64,000 nucleotides of DNA from Lacrimispora celerecrescens (GTDB lineage Bacteria > Bacillota > Clostridia > Lachnospirales > Lachnospiraceae): positions 124,001 to 188,000 of the forward strand of contig NZ_JPME01000013.1 in assembly GCF_000732605.1 (NCBI RefSeq), written 5' to 3'. Both the position numbers and the translations under genes were made by a program. Each line of letters opens with the position of its first letter. Positions within the stretch are counted from its first letter, which is position 1. Under the pieces are notes generated by a model. It had not been told where the DNA came from. It saw only the letters and a list, made by a program, of their open reading frames with translations, and ran no database searches. Shown one piece after another: positions 20,132 to 29,244 of the stretch.

Positions 20132-21133
20132 CTAAGGCTTCACTGCCAGAAACTCCCTGGCTCCCTGAGAATAATGCACCTCATAATCCTCCGTAATAAA
20201 CACGCCATACACGCCTTCCATGGAATCCAAAAGCTCCATTCCCTTATTAAGTCCAAGGGAAAAACAGGTGGTAGAAAGAGCATCCCCGTCAGCGGACCGT
20301 TCCGATAAAATAGTGACGGACACAAGCCCATTTTCATATGGATATCCATCCCTTGGGTTTAAAATATGATGGTAGTTCACACCATCCTTAACAAAATGCC
20401 GCTCATACACCCCGGAGGATACCACGGACATGTCATTAATATTCAAGGTTTCTATGGTTTCATTCCGGTCTGCGTAAGGTTTTTGCAGGCCTATTTTAAA
20501 TGGTGTGCCATTAGGCTTTTGCCCCACACAAAGGACATTTCCGCCCAGATTAATCACAGCACTCGTTACTCCCTGCTCTAAAAGAAAATCCTTCATCCGG
20601 TCTGCAATATATCCCTTGGCGATTGCCCCAAAATCAAGAGCAGTATCCGGAGATAAAAAAGTAAGAGTATTTCCCTCAAGCGTTAAATTCCGGTAATCAA
20701 CCTTATTCCTGGCCTCCTGGATCTTTGCATCAGGCGGTACAACCGGGTTGGGGGATGTAAAATCCCATAGAGAGGATAAGGGCTCCACAGTAATGTCAAA
20801 AGCCCCATCTGATTTTTGGGAATAATAAAGGCTCTTGGAAATAAGAGCCTCCACATCCGGAGATACTGTTACGGTCTTTTCACCGGCAGGCCTGTGATTT
20901 AACTTATACACTTCACTGCCCTCAATGGTTTTACTGAAAATATTTTCATAGGATCGGCATAAATCCAGACAGTCCGATAAAATTTTAGGATCATCCTTAT
21001 CATAAAGAGTCACGGTTACAAAGGTGTTCAGCATAAAATCGGATTTGCTGAGCGGTTCCACCTTTCTTTCACAGCCCATAAGTAAAAGTGCTGTCATACC
21101 TGCGATCAAAACAACTGCTATCCCTTTCTTCAT
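20132..21133 (-). CDS. apbE: FAD:protein FMN transferase, lipoprotein (ApbE)
   Basis: 333-residue extracytoplasmic lipoprotein that attaches FMN covalently to threonines of respiratory or extracellular flavoproteins. Lipobox LLLMGC ends the signal near residue 21. Family motifs are intact: MLNTFVTVTLYD, DGAFDITVEPLSSLWDF, GAIAKGYIADRM, INLGGNVLCVG and HHILNPRDGYP. It overlaps the cbiK stop by four bases. Its target flavoprotein is not in the window. Confidence 0.93.
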   Translation of the reverse strand: MKKGIAVVLIAGMTALLLMGCERKVEPLSKSDFMLNTFVTVTLYDKDDPKILSDCLDLCRSYENIFSKTIEGSEVYKLNHRPAGEKTVTVSPDVEALISKSLYYSQKSDGAFDITVEPLSSLWDFTSPNPVVPPDAKIQEARNKVDYRNLTLEGNTLTFLSPDTALDFGAIAKGYIADRMKDFLLEQGVTSAVINLGGNVLCVGQKPNGTPFKIGLQKPYADRNETIETLNINDMSVVSSGVYERHFVKDGVNYHHILNPRDGYPYENGLVSVTILSERSADGDALSTTCFSLGLNKGMELLDSMEGVYGVFITEDYEVHYSQGAREFLAVKP

Positions 21134-21926
21134 CCCATGTCCTCCAGCTTCTTACATGCTTCCCTGGCATGATCCAGGAACATCCTGCGGACTCCTTCCA
21201 GTTCTCCCATGCCCTTTAACCGGCAGACCACCTGATAGCCGTCAGTCTCCAGCTGACTTTTCCAGGACTCTTCGCCTTCTCCTGCCATATCATTATGAGC
21301 ATGATCCCCGGATACGATCATAAGCGGCTGCAGCACCATACGGCCGGAACCAGTTTTATCCACCTCTTCTTTCACAGCTTCAAAGGATGGTTCCGCCTCC
21401 ACGGTTCCTATATGGTACCTGCTGTATCCATTCTGCTTAAAAACCTCCGCCAAGCGCGGATAGCACTCATTGGCTTCATGTACCGTACCATGTCCCATGA
21501 ATAGGATCTCCGTTCCTTCCCGATCATATTCCTTTGTGTCCTCTGCCAGCACGCTGCAAAGCCTTTTATAATCCTCTTCCTCCGAAAGCAGCGGCTTTCC
21601 GTACAGGATCCGGTGGAACCGGTTCTCATACTGCTTTACGGCAGCTATCATGCCATCATTCTCTTCCCCTCCCATCACAAGGGTGGCTGAACGACTACAC
21701 GCTGAAAACCTTCCAGAGCCAGCTTTTCCAGAGCTTCCGCCACACTGTCTATATAAATGTTGTCTCGCTTTTTTAATATTCCAATAATAATCCGGCTTGT
21801 AAATGCCCGGCGCAGCTCATACTCAGGAAACTCTTCCTTTATGGACTGCTCGATGGCTTCTATGGTTTTCATTCTGCTTTCATGATAAGTAGTTCCAAAA
21901 CTCACTACTAAAACTGCCTGCTTCAT
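21130..21926 (-). pseudogene. cbiK: Sirohydrochlorin cobaltochelatase gene, interrupted by a one-base frameshift
   Basis: CbiK inserts cobalt into sirohydrochlorin in the anaerobic cobalamin pathway. The N-terminal 83 residues (MKQAVLVVSFGTTYHESR, typical of class II chelatases) end abruptly at QPPL-stop near 21675. The remaining 182 residues, with GHGT and GDHAHNDM carrying the metal-site histidines, continue in another frame. One base added inside the CCACCC run gives QPTLVMGGEENDGM, which joins the two parts smoothly to about 265 residues, the normal length. Either an assembly error or a recent mutation. No other cobalamin genes are nearby. Confidence 0.87.
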
Positions 21927-22097
21927 TCTGATATCCCATGCTTTCTGTTATGGTTCGGTAAGTCTGAACTTCAATTATTTTCCCGATTACCATATCATAG
22001 ATGAACTTTACTGTCAAACCTCTTTTCACGCACAACAGGCGCAAAACCAAAGGTTCTGCGCCTGCCGCACACATTGCATTCATATGCTGGAGATTAT

Positions 22098-23288
22098 TTA
22101 AAAATCTACCTCTTTATCATAGTAACAACAGGTTAACAGTTTCTCCATCTCAGCGGCCGTGATCGGTCTTGGGTTGGAGCCGGTGCATGCATCACCTACT
22201 GCCAGCTCTGCTACTGTCCCTAATTTATCATTGAACTCTGCTTCGTCAATGATTCCGCCTTCATACTCCTTAATACTAGCAGGAATATTAAGCTTTTCAT
22301 TCATAGAACGGATCTCTGCAATCAATGCATCAACCAGTTCTTCATCATTATTCCCCTTCAGATCAATGAAGCGGGCAATTTCTGCATAACGCTTTGCAGC
22401 CTCCGGAACTTTGGAATTAAATTTAACTACCTTTGGCAGGTACATGGCATTTGCACAGCCATGAACAATATGTCCCCCTGAATAAGCGGCGCCTGTTTTA
22501 TGAGCCATGGAATGAACAATTCCTAACAGTGCATTAGAAAATGCCATACCAGCCAGACACTGGGCATTATGCATGCGGGCACGGGCTTCCTTGTCCCCGT
22601 TATAGGAATCAATTAAGTCATTATGTATCATCTTAATTGCATGAAGTGCAAGAGGATCGGTGTAGTCACAATGGAGGGTTGATACGTAAGCTTCCACCGC
22701 ATGAGTCAGAGCATCCATACCGGTATGGGCGGTCAGCTTCTGAGGCATGGTCTCAGCCAGGTCCGGATCTACGATTGCGATATCCGGTGTGATGTTGAAA
22801 TCTGCCAGCGGATATTTCACTCCCTTTTTATAATCCGTAATGACACTGAATGCCGTTACCTCGGTGGCCGTACCGGAAGTAGATGGAATGGCACAGAATC
22901 TTGCCTTTGTTCTTAAAGTCGGGAAATTAAAGGGGATGCATAAGTCCTCGAATGTGGTATCAGGATATTCATAAAATGCCCACATTGCCTTTGCCGCATC
23001 AATAGGAGATCCTCCGCCGATTGCAACGATCCAATCCGGCTCAAATTCCCGCATCATTTCTGCACCCTTCATCACCGTATCCACGCTGGGATCCGGCTCT
23101 ACGCCCTCAAACAGCTTTACTTCCAATCCGGCTTCCTTCAGGCAGGTTTCCACCCTGTCAAGAAATCCAAAACGTTTCATGGAGCCGCCGCCGACAACCA
23201 CGATCGCTTTTTTTCCTTTTATATTTTTAAGCTCTTCCAGGGCGCCTTTTCCGTGATATAAGTCTCTCGGTAATGTAAATCTTGCCAT
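22098..23288 (-). CDS. Iron-containing alcohol dehydrogenase
   Basis: 396-residue cytosolic NAD(P)H-dependent dehydrogenase of the Fe-ADH family. Visible: the dinucleotide loop GGGSPIDAAKAMW around residue 95, the family segment SGTATEVTAFSVI, and metal ligands in HTGMDALTHAVEAY and HSMAHKTGAAYSGGHIVHG. Such enzymes reduce aldehydes to alcohols to recycle NADH during fermentation. LysR and Rex regulator genes lie immediately upstream on the same strand, which fits redox-controlled expression, though I did not find a clear Rex operator. Start fixed by AAGGAGG upstream. Confidence 0.93.
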   Translation of the reverse strand: MARFTLPRDLYHGKGALEELKNIKGKKAIVVVGGGSMKRFGFLDRVETCLKEAGLEVKLFEGVEPDPSVDTVMKGAEMMREFEPDWIVAIGGGSPIDAAKAMWAFYEYPDTTFEDLCIPFNFPTLRTKARFCAIPSTSGTATEVTAFSVITDYKKGVKYPLADFNITPDIAIVDPDLAETMPQKLTAHTGMDALTHAVEAYVSTLHCDYTDPLALHAIKMIHNDLIDSYNGDKEARARMHNAQCLAGMAFSNALLGIVHSMAHKTGAAYSGGHIVHGCANAMYLPKVVKFNSKVPEAAKRYAEIARFIDLKGNNDEELVDALIAEIRSMNEKLNIPASIKEYEGGIIDEAEFNDKLGTVAELAVGDACTGSNPRPITAAEMEKLLTCCYYDKEVDF

Positions 23289-23370
23289 CGTATAATCCTC
23301 CTTGTGAGTATCCAGTTCTTTGCTATAGCTATATTGTAGCTCAAACAGGCATGAAATACAAAGGTAAAAA

Positions 23371-23404
23371 AATATATATCAGTATATAAATACTGATATA
23401 TATT
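23371..23404 (-). terminator. Perfect 15-base AT-rich inverted repeat after lysR
   Basis: AATATATATCAGTAT and ATACTGATATATATT are perfect complements around ATAA. On the minus strand seven T follow, so it can end lysR transcription. It also lies about 80 bases upstream of the alcohol dehydrogenase ATG, so it could serve as an operator. Confidence 0.6.
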
Positions 23405-23412
23405 TAACATTC

Positions 23413-24334
23413 TTATTCTAAAAAAATATTCTTCACTGCCTCCAGCTGTTTTAGAAACTCTTTATCCCAGGTCGTAAAAGAATACCCTTTCCTGTAGATC
23501 AGCGCATCCCGATATGTCCCGGCCTTTTTTTTTGCTCTGCCGTTCCACCAGGCCATACCTTGTAAGGAGCTCTTTGGGCATGGGTGAGACCCACATATAC
23601 GTGTGAGGATCTTCCTCCAAAAGGTCGAACTGGCTTCCCCGCTCAAATACGTAAACACGCTTTGGAGATTCCGGAGCTCTTCCTTTCTTTTCATAATTCT
23701 CCCGACGGCCTGATGGTCCGTCGCCATGAGCAATTTCAATATATGGTAGCAAATCTTCCGCCATAATTTCCTTTTTCCCTGCCAGAGGATGATCTTTGGA
23801 CATGAGAAGCCTTAGGGAGTATTCCGAAACCAGTTCCAATAGAAGACCTTTTGCAGCTGCTGTCTGTGCATAGTATCCTTCTGAAGAAGACTGATACCGA
23901 ATGATTCCCAAATTGTATTCTCCTGTTTCCACATCCTTTAAGGTATCTGCGGAATTTGTTTCCCGCAGCCATACATTCATACCCTCTTCCTTGTCAAGGC
24001 TTCGGATAAACTTAGAAAATGCAAGGCTTAAATAACTTGCCCTTGGCATGGAAAGGGAAAATTCCACCCCTCCCACCTGATCCGGTTTATATAAATGTTC
24101 CATTTTCTCGATCTGGTCCAAGACATTTCTGGCATGCTCCAGAAAAATCCTTCCCCTTGCCGTAGGAACCACGCCCTTGGAAGTACGTCTGAAAATCGGT
24201 GCGCCAAGGCTTTCTTCCAACGTTTTAATCGCCTTGCTTAAATTAGGCTGGTCCATATAAAGGTTGGCAGCCGCCTTAGTTATGGAGCCTGTTTTTTCCA
24301 CCTCCACGGCATATTGTAACAATACAGTATTCAA
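23413..24334 (-). pseudogene. LysR-family regulator gene with a one-base insertion in a poly-A run
   Basis: LysR-type activator or repressor. The N-terminal winged helix is intact (EKTGSITKAAANLYMDQPNLSKAIKTLEESLG) and the effector domain follows. At 23524-23532 the coding strand has nine A; with eight, the frame runs QSKKKAGTYRDALIYRKGYSFTTWDKEFLKQL to a stop at 23413, the expected C-terminus of about 306 residues. With nine A it diverts into GRDISGCADL and ends at 23462. The indel is in a homopolymer, so sequencing error is the leading explanation; phase variation is an alternative. It probably controls the adjacent alcohol dehydrogenase. Confidence 0.85.
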
Positions 24335-24351
24335 TTATCTTCCTCCTCAGT

Positions 24352-25014
24352 CTACTGCATGCCTTCCTTGTCCGCCTCATATAGATATTTGGACAGAGCC
24401 GCCAGTGACACAGCCATGTTCTCATTCTGCACCAGAACATGGTCAGGTACGGTTAAGTGGGTGGGAGCAAAGTTCCATATGGCCTTTACACCGCCGCTTA
24501 CCAGACGGTCGCATACTTCCTGGGCATATCCCGCCGGTACCGTGATGATGCCGATGTGAATGTTCATTCTCCTGCAGAGGTTTTCCAGCTTGTCCATGGG
24601 AAAAACCGGCTTGCCTCCTGTTTTTGTATTCACTCTTCTTCCATCAGAATCAAAGGCCAGGACAATCTCCACTCCGTACTGCTCAAACCCTTTATAAGAC
24701 AGCAAGGCTTTTCCCAGGGATCCGACTCCTACCAGAGCCGCCTGGTTCGTATTATGAAACCCTAAGAACTCTTCCATGTCTCTGATTAATTCCTTCACCA
24801 CATATCCCAGTTTAGGCTTTCCAGCTGTTTTGGCCACCATTGCCAGATCCTTGCGCACCTGGACCTCATTAAGCTGCAGATCCAAGGCAATGGCCGGCGC
24901 CGATATGGTCTCTGTTCCTTCTCTGTATTTCCGTTCCAGATAATGATGATACATTGGAAGACGCTCCAGGGACTTCCTGGATATGCCTCCGACCATGTTT
25001 TTTTTCTCTTCCAT
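24352..25014 (-). CDS. rex: Redox-sensing transcriptional repressor Rex
   Basis: 220-residue DNA-binding sensor of the NADH/NAD+ ratio. Residues 1-80 form a winged helix (SRKSLERLPMYHHYLE, LQLNEVQVRKDLAMV) and the rest a Rossmann domain with GVGSLGKAL and the FDSDGRR strand end. Length and motifs are normal. It lies between lysR and queA on the same strand. Rex typically represses fermentative alcohol dehydrogenases, and one lies two genes downstream. Confidence 0.94.
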   Translation of the reverse strand: MEEKKNMVGGISRKSLERLPMYHHYLERKYREGTETISAPAIALDLQLNEVQVRKDLAMVAKTAGKPKLGYVVKELIRDMEEFLGFHNTNQAALVGVGSLGKALLSYKGFEQYGVEIVLAFDSDGRRVNTKTGGKPVFPMDKLENLCRRMNIHIGIITVPAGYAQEVCDRLVSGGVKAIWNFAPTHLTVPDHVLVQNENMAVSLAALSKYLYEADKEGMQ

Positions 25015-25070
25015 AAGTGTGCACCCCTATCCATTCTCCCTTAACATTCAAACCTCTTGCGTTTCAGTTC

Positions 25071-26120
25071 TTAAGACTCTTCTTCATGATGAAGGTCTGT
25101 AAGAAACATGGCATCCCCAAAGCTAAAGAAACGGTAACGCTCTTTAATGGCTTCCTCATAGGCATGAAGCACATGATCCCTCCCGGCAAGTGCGGATACC
25201 AACATTACCAACGTAGATTCAGGCAAGTGGAAATTCGTAATAAGACAATCCAGAATCTTAAAACGGTATCCTGGATAAATGAAGATTTCCGTCCATCCGC
25301 TTCCTGCCTTTAAAATCCCTTCCTCCGTGGAAGCAGACTCTACCGTACGACAGCTGGTCGTTCCCACACAGACAATGCGGCCCCCATTTTTCTTCGCCTC
25401 ATTGACTTTTTTCGCCTCCTCTTCTTCTATAATATAGAATTCAGAGTGCATATGATGGGATTCGATCTCATCTACCTTCACCGGCCGAAAGGTTCCAAGC
25501 CCTACGTGAAGAGTCACATGGGCGATGGTTACCCCCATAGCCACAATTTCCTCTAACAGCTCTTTTGTAAAGTGCAGACCTGCTGTAGGCGCAGCTGCTG
25601 ATCCCTCATGCTTTGCATAAACCGTCTGATAACGGTTCTTATCCTTTAGCTGGTGGGTAATATAAGGCGGCAGAGGCATCTGACCTAAGCGGTCCAATAT
25701 CTCTTCAAAAATTCCCTCATAGGAAAACTGGATCAACCGGTTACCTTCTTCTACCACATCGATCACGGTACCTTTTAACAGACCATCTCCAAAGGAGATC
25801 ACAGTTCCAACCTTTGCCTTTTTTCCTGGTTTTACAAGAGTTTCCCAAATATCATTCTCTCTTCTTTTTAATAAGAGTATCTCGATCTTTGCTTCCGTTC
25901 CCTCTTTCACTCCAAACAATCTGGCCGGAATGACCTTAGTATCATTAATGACCAGACAATCCCCTTTCCTCAAATAGGAAAGGACATCCCTAAAATGCCT
26001 GTGTTTAATCTCTCCCGTATGTTTATCTAAGACCAGAAGTCTGGAAGCAGAACGGTCCTCAAGGGGGTCCTGGGCAATCAGCTCCTGGGGCAGATCAAAA
26101 TAAAAGTCCCTAACGTTCAT
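25071..26120 (-). CDS. queA: S-adenosylmethionine:tRNA ribosyltransferase-isomerase (QueA)
   Basis: 349-residue enzyme that transfers the ribosyl part of S-adenosylmethionine to 7-aminomethyl-7-deazaguanine in tRNA, forming epoxyqueuosine. Motifs: [15 protein letters not shown] at the start, [15 protein letters not shown], and [12 protein letters not shown]. An open frame extends 41 codons further upstream but those residues are unlike QueA; the ATG at 26120 with GGAGAAAG upstream gives the usual length. Confidence 0.95.
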   Translation of the reverse strand: MNVRDFYFDLPQELIAQDPLEDRSASRLLVLDKHTGEIKHRHFRDVLSYLRKGDCLVINDTKVIPARLFGVKEGTEAKIEILLLKRRENDIWETLVKPGKKAKVGTVISFGDGLLKGTVIDVVEEGNRLIQFSYEGIFEEILDRLGQMPLPPYITHQLKDKNRYQTVYAKHEGSAAAPTAGLHFTKELLEEIVAMGVTIAHVTLHVGLGTFRPVKVDEIESHHMHSEFYIIEEEEAKKVNEAKKNGGRIVCVGTTSCRTVESASTEEGILKAGSGWTEIFIYPGYRFKILDCLITNFHLPESTLVMLVSALAGRDHVLHAYEEAIKERYRFFSFGDAMFLTDLHHEEES

Positions 26121-26184
26121 AAACTTGCTTTCTCCTTTATCAAAAATGCTCCTCTGCAGGGTGCCACGCAGAGAAGCATCTGTT

Positions 26185-26952
26185 TTACGTATTGTTTGAT
26201 TGGCTGCTTGAATCAGTTGTTTCCTCCGGCTCTTCTTTCTCATCCATCAGAAGATGATAAACAGCCAGAAGATTTTCGTCCGACTTTAAAGCATTCTCAA
26301 GACCGCTGTTTACCTCTTTTGCAAGCTTTTGCACGGCCTCAGACTGGTTTGCCCTCTCCATAAGTTCAGATTGTTCTGTACTGGTATCTGCAACCAGATA
26401 ATAGCTTCCATCTGCTGCTGTTTTAACATAACATACAACCAGGCTGGGCGCTAGAGTTTCCGCTTGACGGAATTTGATATCAAATCTGGCATATACCACG
26501 TAATCGCCATCGTCCACTCCCGGAACCGTATAGCATACCAGGTTTTCAAAACTCTGGTAGAATTTTACTTCCTCTTCCATTCTGGTTTCCTGTTCTCTTA
26601 ACGCCTCTCCAGAACAGGTATCGCCGAATACCTTTGTAAGAGCCTCTATGTCGCAAGTCTTCCTGGCTTTAAAGTAAGCTTCCATCAGATCATGAATCGC
26701 CGGTATGGCCTCTTCTTGCAGCGTAACCTCTTCCTTTGCTGACTCTGATGGCGTACCCTCAGCCTCTCCTGCCGACGGATCCACTGCTTCTGCGGACACA
26801 TTAGCCGGATCATTTCCTGCCTCTTCGGGCTTATCCAAAACAATAACGGCAAAAATCAGTATCATCGCTGCCAAGGGAAAAAACAGAAATTTCAATAAAC
26901 GTCTGATCTCTTCCTTGGAAACCTTTTTCCATTTTTCAATTAAGTCCTTCAT
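26185..26952 (-). CDS. Membrane-anchored protein of unknown function
   Basis: 255 residues. A basic N-terminus leads into one transmembrane helix near residues 20-40, then an acidic Ala/Glu/Ser-rich linker (to about 80) and an extracytoplasmic alpha/beta domain (about 80-230) with the look of an NTF2-like or SnoaL-like fold: [21 protein letters not shown]. The C-terminus is a Glu/Ser-rich tail. Not recognised further. It is on the same strand as queA, 64 bases upstream of it. Confidence 0.65.
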   Translation of the reverse strand: MKDLIEKWKKVSKEEIRRLLKFLFFPLAAMILIFAVIVLDKPEEAGNDPANVSAEAVDPSAGEAEGTPSESAKEEVTLQEEAIPAIHDLMEAYFKARKTCDIEALTKVFGDTCSGEALREQETRMEEEVKFYQSFENLVCYTVPGVDDGDYVVYARFDIKFRQAETLAPSLVVCYVKTAADGSYYLVADTSTEQSELMERANQSEAVQKLAKEVNSGLENALKSDENLLAVYHLLMDEKEEPEETTDSSSQSNNT

Positions 26953-27026
26953 ATGGGCTTGACCTCCTGGAGAATCAATCTCCTTTTCATTCTAACAAAA
27001 AAACAGACAAAAATCAACAAATACTA

Positions 27027-27055
27027 TTGCGCTTTAAAACAATCTATAGTAGAAT
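27027..27055 (+). promoter_or_regulatory. Promoter of tRNA-Arg
   Basis: TTGCGC and TAGAAT with a 17-base spacer, ending ten bases before the tRNA. Confidence 0.6.
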
Positions 27056-27064
27056 GTAAAAGAT

Positions 27065-27136
27065 GCATCTGTAGCTCAGTGGATAGAGCAGTGGCCTCCG
27101 GAGCCGCGTGCGTAGGTTCGATTCCTATCAGATGCA
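27065..27136 (+). tRNA. tRNA-Arg (anticodon CCG); integration site of a mobile element
   Basis: A 72-base cloverleaf folds completely: acceptor GCATCTG/CAGATGC, D-stem GCTC/GAGC, anticodon stem GTGGC/GCCGC with loop CTCCGGA (anticodon CCG), T-arm GTAGG-TTCGATT-CCTAT, discriminator A; CCA is not encoded. A tyrosine integrase gene begins 197 bases downstream and points back to it, and base composition drops from here on, so the tRNA 3' end is very probably the attachment site. I saw no second copy of the 3' end in the window. Confidence 0.95.
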
Positions 27137-27227
27137 CTTTTTATTTACCTATTTTTAACTCTCTCAAAAGCCTTATTTTATAAGGACTTTCTCGTATTTA
27201 TCAGCTTTTTCTCCAATTACCCAAATT

Positions 27228-27274
27228 ACTGACTTTTACTGGTTTCTACTGATTTTTACTGATTTTAGCTGAAA
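27228..27274. repeat. Five direct repeats with a 10-base period (ACTG-N6)
   Basis: ACTGACTTTT, ACTGGTTTCT, ACTGATTTTT, ACTGATTTTA and a fifth degenerate unit GCTGAAAG begin at 27228, 27238, 27248, 27258 and 27268. The exact 10-base period puts them on one face of the helix. They lie between tRNA-Arg and the integrase gene, where integrase arm-type or excisionase sites are expected. Confidence 0.8.
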
Positions 27275-27276
27275 GA

Positions 27277-27320
27277 TAATGGGTCAATAATGGGTCGCGT
27301 AATGGGTCAGATAATGGGTC
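27277..27320. repeat. Four copies of TAATGGGTC with an 11-12 base period
   Basis: Copies begin at 27277, 27288, 27300 and 27312. They directly follow the ACTG repeats and end just before the integrase stop codon. Likely protein-binding sites of the left attachment region (inference). Confidence 0.85.
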
Positions 27321-27333
27321 AAAAATACCCTTA

Positions 27334-28518
27334 TTAAACCTTGGAAATACTGGACATTACGTCTGTCATCTGTTCATTCAAAACGTGGATATATGTACTG
27401 TATGTAGTATTAATATCGGCGTGCCCTAAGAGTTTACTGACAACACTTATCTCAGTTCCTGCTTTTAACAGCCTGGAAGCAAATGTATGTCTGAGCGCAT
27501 GAATCGTATAGTCTTCTGCCCCTACTACTCCAAGAACACTTTTAAACGTCCTCAAAATATTCCGTTCAGAAACATAACCACCATCAGCAGTACTTGCCAC
27601 ATAATCCGTTTTAATCTTCTTTCTTCTATTATAATCCTGTATCTGCATCAGCAGGGATACCGCCATGTCATTTAATGGAATTAACCGATTTCCCGATTCC
27701 GTTTTCGTAATATCACTGAAGGTCTTCTTTTGCTTTCCCACAACAGAACCGCTTTTGTCTCGTTCTTTCGCTTTGGTCAAAGTTTTATTTACCCTTAAAG
27801 TCCTCTTTGCAAAATCAACATCCTGCCACTCCAAAGCCAATGCTTCACCTATTCTCATTCCAGTGTTTAAAATCAGCAGCAGGACAGGCATATGCTTAAA
27901 GAACTGATTATTACTTCCCCGTAATGTATTATTAAACTCATACATTTTGTTAGTTATATCTTCTGGAAGAATTTCTGTCTTTTTTGTTTTTACTTTCATG
28001 TTTCGTTCAATTGGCAATTGTACAGCAGGACATGGATCAAAGGTTATTTTCTGTGAGTTATAGGCATACTGGAAAAGCCCTTTTACAAATTCATAGTGCT
28101 TCTTTACTGTAGAATATGCCTTTGTAGCTGATAAATCGTTTATCATGGCTTGTATATCTTCCGTTGACACATTTCCCAACTGAATCCAACCAATGTAATT
28201 GCAAACGGTATTATACGTCTGTTCAAGTCGATCATATGATACTGGCTTTAATATAGGATATTTTACTGTTCTCATCCAAAATTCAGCATAGTCACAAAAA
28301 CTTGTGGATTCTGCTTTTACAGTATATTTAGTCCTGTCCTCATTATATTCCTTAATTTTGCGTTTAAGTTCTCTTTCCGTTTTAGCAGTAAAAGACTTGT
28401 ATAGTGCCTTTCCGTCTGGTCTTTTTCCTGCTACGTAGCGGTATTCATATCGTCCATCCTTCCTTAATCTTGTTGAACCTTCACCTTTATCTCTTCTTTT
28501 TGTTTGCATATCGCTCAT
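27334..28518 (-). CDS. int: Tyrosine-type integrase of the tRNA-Arg element
   Basis: 394-residue site-specific recombinase. N-terminal arm-binding segment (GEGSTRLRKDGRYEYRYVAGKRPDGK), a SAM-like core-binding domain, and the catalytic domain with LNTGMRIGEALALEW (Arg), HALRHTFASRLL (His-x-x-Arg), GHADINTTYSTYIHV (nucleophile Tyr). The ATG at 28518 has AAGGA upstream; the frame stays open 19 codons further but without a ribosome site. Reads toward the tRNA, with an excisionase-like gene behind it: the standard left end of an integrated element. Confidence 0.93.
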   Translation of the reverse strand: MSDMQTKRRDKGEGSTRLRKDGRYEYRYVAGKRPDGKALYKSFTAKTERELKRKIKEYNEDRTKYTVKAESTSFCDYAEFWMRTVKYPILKPVSYDRLEQTYNTVCNYIGWIQLGNVSTEDIQAMINDLSATKAYSTVKKHYEFVKGLFQYAYNSQKITFDPCPAVQLPIERNMKVKTKKTEILPEDITNKMYEFNNTLRGSNNQFFKHMPVLLLILNTGMRIGEALALEWQDVDFAKRTLRVNKTLTKAKERDKSGSVVGKQKKTFSDITKTESGNRLIPLNDMAVSLLMQIQDYNRRKKIKTDYVASTADGGYVSERNILRTFKSVLGVVGAEDYTIHALRHTFASRLLKAGTEISVVSKLLGHADINTTYSTYIHVLNEQMTDVMSSISKV

Positions 28519-28591
28519 TATATCGAATCCTTTCCAAAATAATAGAGCATAGGCAATCAATTTGACCATGCTCATATTTTATCAAAATAAG

Positions 28592-28768
28592 TCAGATTTT
28601 AATAGCTTTTCCAGAATTTTTCTTGAACCAATCATCAAGAGCTTCTTTTGTAATCATGTAATCCTTGTTTACTTGTACCGTTGGCAGAATTCCTTTGTCT
28701 AAAAACTTTTTCATCTTATCCCTTCCAAAGCCAAAAATTTCCTGTAAATCAACTTTGTTGTAATACAT
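28592..28768 (-). CDS. xis: Excisionase-like small helix-turn-helix protein
   Basis: 58 residues (MYYNKVDLQEIFGFGRDKMK...). The pattern of a short MerR/excisionase-type winged helix is visible: LQEIFGFGRDKMKKFLDKGILPTVQVNKDYMITKEALDDWF. It lies 73 bases upstream of int on the same strand. AGGTAGGAGATAGG lies upstream, although at a longer distance than usual. Confidence 0.8.
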   Translation of the reverse strand: MYYNKVDLQEIFGFGRDKMKKFLDKGILPTVQVNKDYMITKEALDDWFKKNSGKAIKI

Positions 28769-28811
28769 TTTTTCTATAACCTATCTCCTACCTTTCATTT
28801 TAATATTTCAA

Positions 28812-28840
28812 CATGCAAAAAGAGCGAAGTATCACCCTCG
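28812..28840 (-). terminator. Terminator after the 92-residue protein gene
   Basis: On the minus strand AGGGCGA pairs with TCGCTCT (one G-T pair) around an 8-9 base loop, followed by TTTTTG. It separates the structural-type genes from the integration genes. Confidence 0.65.
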
Positions 28841-28909
28841 CCCTTAACCACTCACTAATTTGTAATTTTCCTTCCATTCAAATATATTCCATCTGCCCGA
28901 AACTCAAGT

Positions 28910-29188
28910 TTACATAGATTCTACACTATTTCCTTTATGACTCACTACAAATAACGAATTCCAATTATTATTAGGTACGCATACCCATACCATCTCTCCT
29001 ATATTTAGAGAATAATACGAGCTAACTTTATACACATTATTCTTATAGGAAACCTTGTAAATCATATCCGTAATCTTTTCTGTAACTGTCGCTTGAAAAT
29101 GTTTGCTGAACGAGGCACCATCTATTAATTTATTAATGGCTAACAAAAAGTTTTCAGCATTAAATTTTGCCGTTTCAAAAAGGTTCAT
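28910..29188 (-). CDS. Small phage-type protein of unknown function
   Basis: 92 residues. After an N-terminal helix (ETAKFNAENFLLAINKLIDG) it is beta-rich (ATVTEKITDMIYKVSYKNNVYKVSSYY, LNIGEMVWVCVPNNNWNSLFVV), a pattern like OB-fold baseplate or tail-associated proteins that follow tape-measure genes. It lies directly after the tape-measure gene, separated by a terminator. Not recognised with certainty. A GGAGGTAAACGA precedes the ATG. Confidence 0.65.
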   Translation of the reverse strand: MNLFETAKFNAENFLLAINKLIDGASFSKHFQATVTEKITDMIYKVSYKNNVYKVSSYYSLNIGEMVWVCVPNNNWNSLFVVSHKGNSVESM

Positions 29189-29212
29189 TCGTTTACCTCC
29201 ACTAATTTAAAA

Positions 29213-29234
29213 GAAGGCGTAAAGATACGCCTCC
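29213..29234 (-). terminator. Terminator after the tape-measure gene
   Basis: Minus strand GAGGCGT-ATCTTT-ACGCCTTC followed by TTTT, directly behind the tape-measure stop codon. Confidence 0.75.
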
Positions 29235-29244
29235 CAATGATTAT

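Noticed and set aside
22031-22070. Hairpin after the alcohol dehydrogenase gene as a terminator
   Set aside because: The eight-base stem is good, but the minus strand continues GTGCGTGAAAAGAGG without a T-run, so I do not list it as a terminator.
21880-22083. Open frame of 67 codons between cbiK and the alcohol dehydrogenase gene
   Set aside because: Overlaps the cbiK start and contains a palindromic hairpin (CAGGCGCA/TGCGCCTG at 22036-22064); not protein-like.
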